64,000 nt of DNA from contig NC_018515.1 in NCBI RefSeq assembly GCF_000231385.2, forward strand, positions 328,501 through 392,500, read 5' to 3'. The position numbers and the translations under genes are program-made. The stretch comes from Desulfosporosinus meridiei DSM 13257. GTDB taxonomy: Bacteria > Bacillota > Desulfitobacteriia > Desulfitobacteriales > Desulfitobacteriaceae. Within the stretch, counting starts at the first letter, position 1; every line of letters begins with the position of its first letter. Positions 62,042 through 64,000 of this stretch are shown piece by piece. Under the pieces are notes generated by a model. The model saw nothing but the letters and a program-made list of their open reading frames with translations, was not told where the DNA came from and made no database searches.

Positions 62042-64000
62042 ATGCAAGCAGTTATGGATCAATTAAGGGAAATCGTTATGAAAAATCCGTTAAGCGAAAA
62101 GGTTCTCATATCTCTGAGTTTTTCCGCTGGGCGACAATTGCTTGAAAGAGCAACGCGTCAAGGCTTGACTATCCTTAACTTAAAAACTGAAACCATGAGG
62201 AATTTAGCAGAGCAAGTTTGCCAAAAATCACTTTTAAACAGCGGACGCTCAATTATTCCTGATATCTTGGCAATCGAATTTACAATTCAGGTTCTCGAAA
62301 GACTTCGTCAGGCAGGCCGGTTGACGTATTTTAACAGTTTGGAAATAACACCTAGCGTAGGTAGCATCATAACTCATTCGATCATAGATCTCAAAATGAC
62401 TGGAATTGATGTTAATGATATCACTACAGAAATGTTTGTTGATTCCTGTAAGTGCGAAGATATAAAAATTATATGGGCTGAGTATGACAAAGAGTTGCAA
62501 ATCCGAAAGTACATAGATCAAGCCGATTTACTTCAACTTGCAGCCAGGGAGGTAAACCCGTCACATTGTATCTACATCGTTCCGTCGAATTTAAAAATGC
62601 ACCCGTTGGAACGCAACTTTTTAGAAGCTCTAACGAAAAACAATTTCCAAGTGATCAATTTTAGTAGACCAAAAGGGATTATCACTCTACAAACATCTCT
62701 AGAAAACGAAATATCACCGCTAAGTATCGAGCTTAGTGAACCCTATAGCAGTTTACTTTACCTCAATGACCTAACAAATGCGCCGGTAACTGAACTTCCA
62801 ATACAAATGTTCCATGCCTACGGGGAATCCAATGAAATACGTCAAGTGTTGCGCAAATTGAAATTGGAAAAAATACCATTTGACCAGACAGTTATTTTTT
62901 ATACTGTGCAAGATCCTTATAACCATCTCTTATTTGACCTAGCTCAAGGAATCGATCAACTCCCTTTGACCTTTGGCCAGGGAATAGATATTTGTGCCAC
63001 AAATCCTGGCAGGTTATATTTCGGGTTGTTGTCTTGGGCTGAGAGAGGGTTTAAAGTTTCCGACATAGTTCCACTCATCAGAGACGGAGTGTTTAAGATT
63101 CCGGGCGAAAAGTCCCCTCCAAAATCAACCATCACCCACTACTTAAGAACTACAGGAATTGGCTGGGGAAAAGAGCGTTACTTAGAGACCATAGACAATG
63201 AAATAATCAATATCAAGAACCAAATTAAAGCTGATGTAGCTTTCGAGGACGACAATGATTCGTATAAAGCAAGATTTGAGAACTTTCTGTGGTTAAAGAA
63301 ATTTTTTACTCAGCTTTTTACCTCTTTGCCGGACCTAGATTCTGAAGGGCGTATACCCTATGCCCAACTAGCAGCATGGTTAAATACTTTAGTAGATCAA
63401 TTCAGCTCAGTTGTTAGCCAAGCAGACCATGAAGCAAAAAATGTCATTTGTAGAAATCTAAAACTCATTGAAGATTCGGTTGCTATTCATCTTAAACGAG
63501 ATGATATATTTGCAAGACTTAAATTTTTAATTAAGGGAATAAGGGTAAGTGTATCGAGCCCGAAACCAGGCCATCTACATATCGATCATTACAACTCTGG
63601 ATTATGGATATCACGTCAGAATGTATTTATCGTTGGCCTTGATGCTAACCGCTTCCCAGGGACAATGAGAGAAGACCCAATTTTACTGGATATAGAACGT
63701 GAAAAAATTGGTCACGGTCTTCCTTTGCTGGGTAATAGGCCAAAAGAAAAAGTACACGACTTGGTACAGTTTTTATCGTCTGTTCAAGGAACCCTTACGG
63801 TCAGTTATTCTGCCTTTGATACCTTGGAAAACCGTGCTGTTTTTCCAAGCTCTATCCTTTTGCAAATGTATAGATTGAAAGCTCATGATGAAACGCTGGA
63901 TTACAGCGATCTTATTGAAACGCTTGGTACTAGGAAAGGCTTCACACCCTCAGATATCGACGAGTCCTTAGATGATCAGGAATGGTGGCTTAGTGTTTTA
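62042..64000 (+). CDS. AddB-like helicase-nuclease subunit (PD-(D/E)XK family), 3'-truncated by window edge
   Basis: The frame is open for 653 codons from ATG 62042, which follows GGAGG by 8 nt, to the end of the window. NVFIVGLDANRFPGTMREDP is the late AddB/RexB/RecC-type signature (VxxxGLxxxxFP), and LTVSYSAFDTLENRAVFPSS fits the same superfamily. The N-terminus lacks an evident Walker A, as in degenerate AddB-like helicase cores, and the RecB-type nuclease domain would lie beyond 64000. It may be the DNA-end-processing subunit of an AddAB-like pair. Whether it is island cargo or chromosome past the island is open. Confidence 0.7.
   Translation, partial: MQAVMDQLREIVMKNPLSEKVLISLSFSAGRQLLERATRQGLTILNLKTETMRNLAEQVCQKSLLNSGRSIIPDILAIEFTIQVLERLRQAGRLTYFNSLEITPSVGSIITHSIIDLKMTGIDVNDITTEMFVDSCKCEDIKIIWAEYDKELQIRKYIDQADLLQLAAREVNPSHCIYIVPSNLKMHPLERNFLEALTKNNFQVINFSRPKGIITLQTSLENEISPLSIELSEPYSSLLYLNDLTNAPVTELPIQMFHAYGESNEIRQVLRKLKLEKIPFDQTVIFYTVQDPYNHLLFDLAQGIDQLPLTFGQGIDICATNPGRLYFGLLSWAERGFKVSDIVPLIRDGVFKIPGEKSPPKSTITHYLRTTGIGWGKERYLETIDNEIINIKNQIKADVAFEDDNDSYKARFENFLWLKKFFTQLFTSLPDLDSEGRIPYAQLAAWLNTLVDQFSSVVSQADHEAKNVICRNLKLIEDSVAIHLKRDDIFARLKFLIKGIRVSVSSPKPGHLHIDHYNSGLWISRQNVFIVGLDANRFPGTMREDPILLDIEREKIGHGLPLLGNRPKEKVHDLVQFLSSVQGTLTVSYSAFDTLENRAVFPSSILLQMYRLKAHDETLDYSDLIETLGTRKGFTPSDIDESLDDQEWWLSVL

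Overview
The window looks like chromosomal DNA of an anaerobic, low-G+C, Gram-positive bacterium (Clostridia; my best guess is a Desulfosporosinus/Desulfitobacterium-like member of the old Peptococcaceae). The reasons are strong GGAGG ribosome sites with frequent GTG/TTG starts, the cdaA-ybbR-glmM-glmS order, a glmS ribozyme, many PAS domains in the sensor kinase, and anaerobe-associated proteins such as DUF362-ferredoxin and DUF1786. The genus is an inference.

Region 1 (1-6.6 kb) is a surface-polysaccharide cluster: a partial methyltransferase, two glycosyltransferases, a nucleotide-sugar dehydrogenase, an epimerase/dehydratase, a UDP-GlcNAc 2-epimerase and a YVTN beta-propeller protein. Region 2 (6.7-11.5 kb) is a hybrid histidine kinase with a separate HPt protein, then a decayed chemoreceptor. 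Region 3 (11.6-23.5 kb) is core chromosome: a CAP-domain secreted protein, a PIG-L deacetylase, DUF362 and DUF1786 proteins, the c-di-AMP cyclase CdaA and its regulator YbbR, an FAD oxidoreductase, GlmM, the glmS ribozyme and GlmS.

Region 4 (23.5 kb to at least 61 kb) is a defence island in the classic Tn7 attachment site. A TGTGGG terminus lies exactly 25 nt downstream of the glmS stop. It is followed within about 600 bp by four different families of short end-type repeats and by a tnsA relic, so several Tn7-like elements appear to have landed here in succession. Relics of a group II intron RT and a serine recombinase follow. The cargo is: an unassigned protein with two copies of a helical module; a five-gene type IV CBASS-like operon (QueC-like, TGT-like, CD-NTase with a Gly-rich N-terminus, 2TM SLATT effector, OGG-like glycosylase); a complete type 1 BREX locus (brxA-brxB-brxC-pglX-HEPN-pglZ-brxL) with an extra HEPN-like gene between pglX and pglZ; and a small coiled-coil protein next to a 1406-aa SF1 helicase-nuclease. 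A BrxL gene relic at 52.2-52.4 kb points to an earlier, different BREX-type locus.

Region 5 (53.1-61 kb) is an intact Tn7-like transposition operon in the unusual order tniQ-tniQ-tnsA-tnsB-tnsC. It is followed by an IS4-like transposase relic. From 62.0 kb an AddB/PD-(D/E)XK-like helicase-nuclease subunit runs off the window. No opposite transposon end is visible, so the element probably extends past 64 kb or has been eroded.
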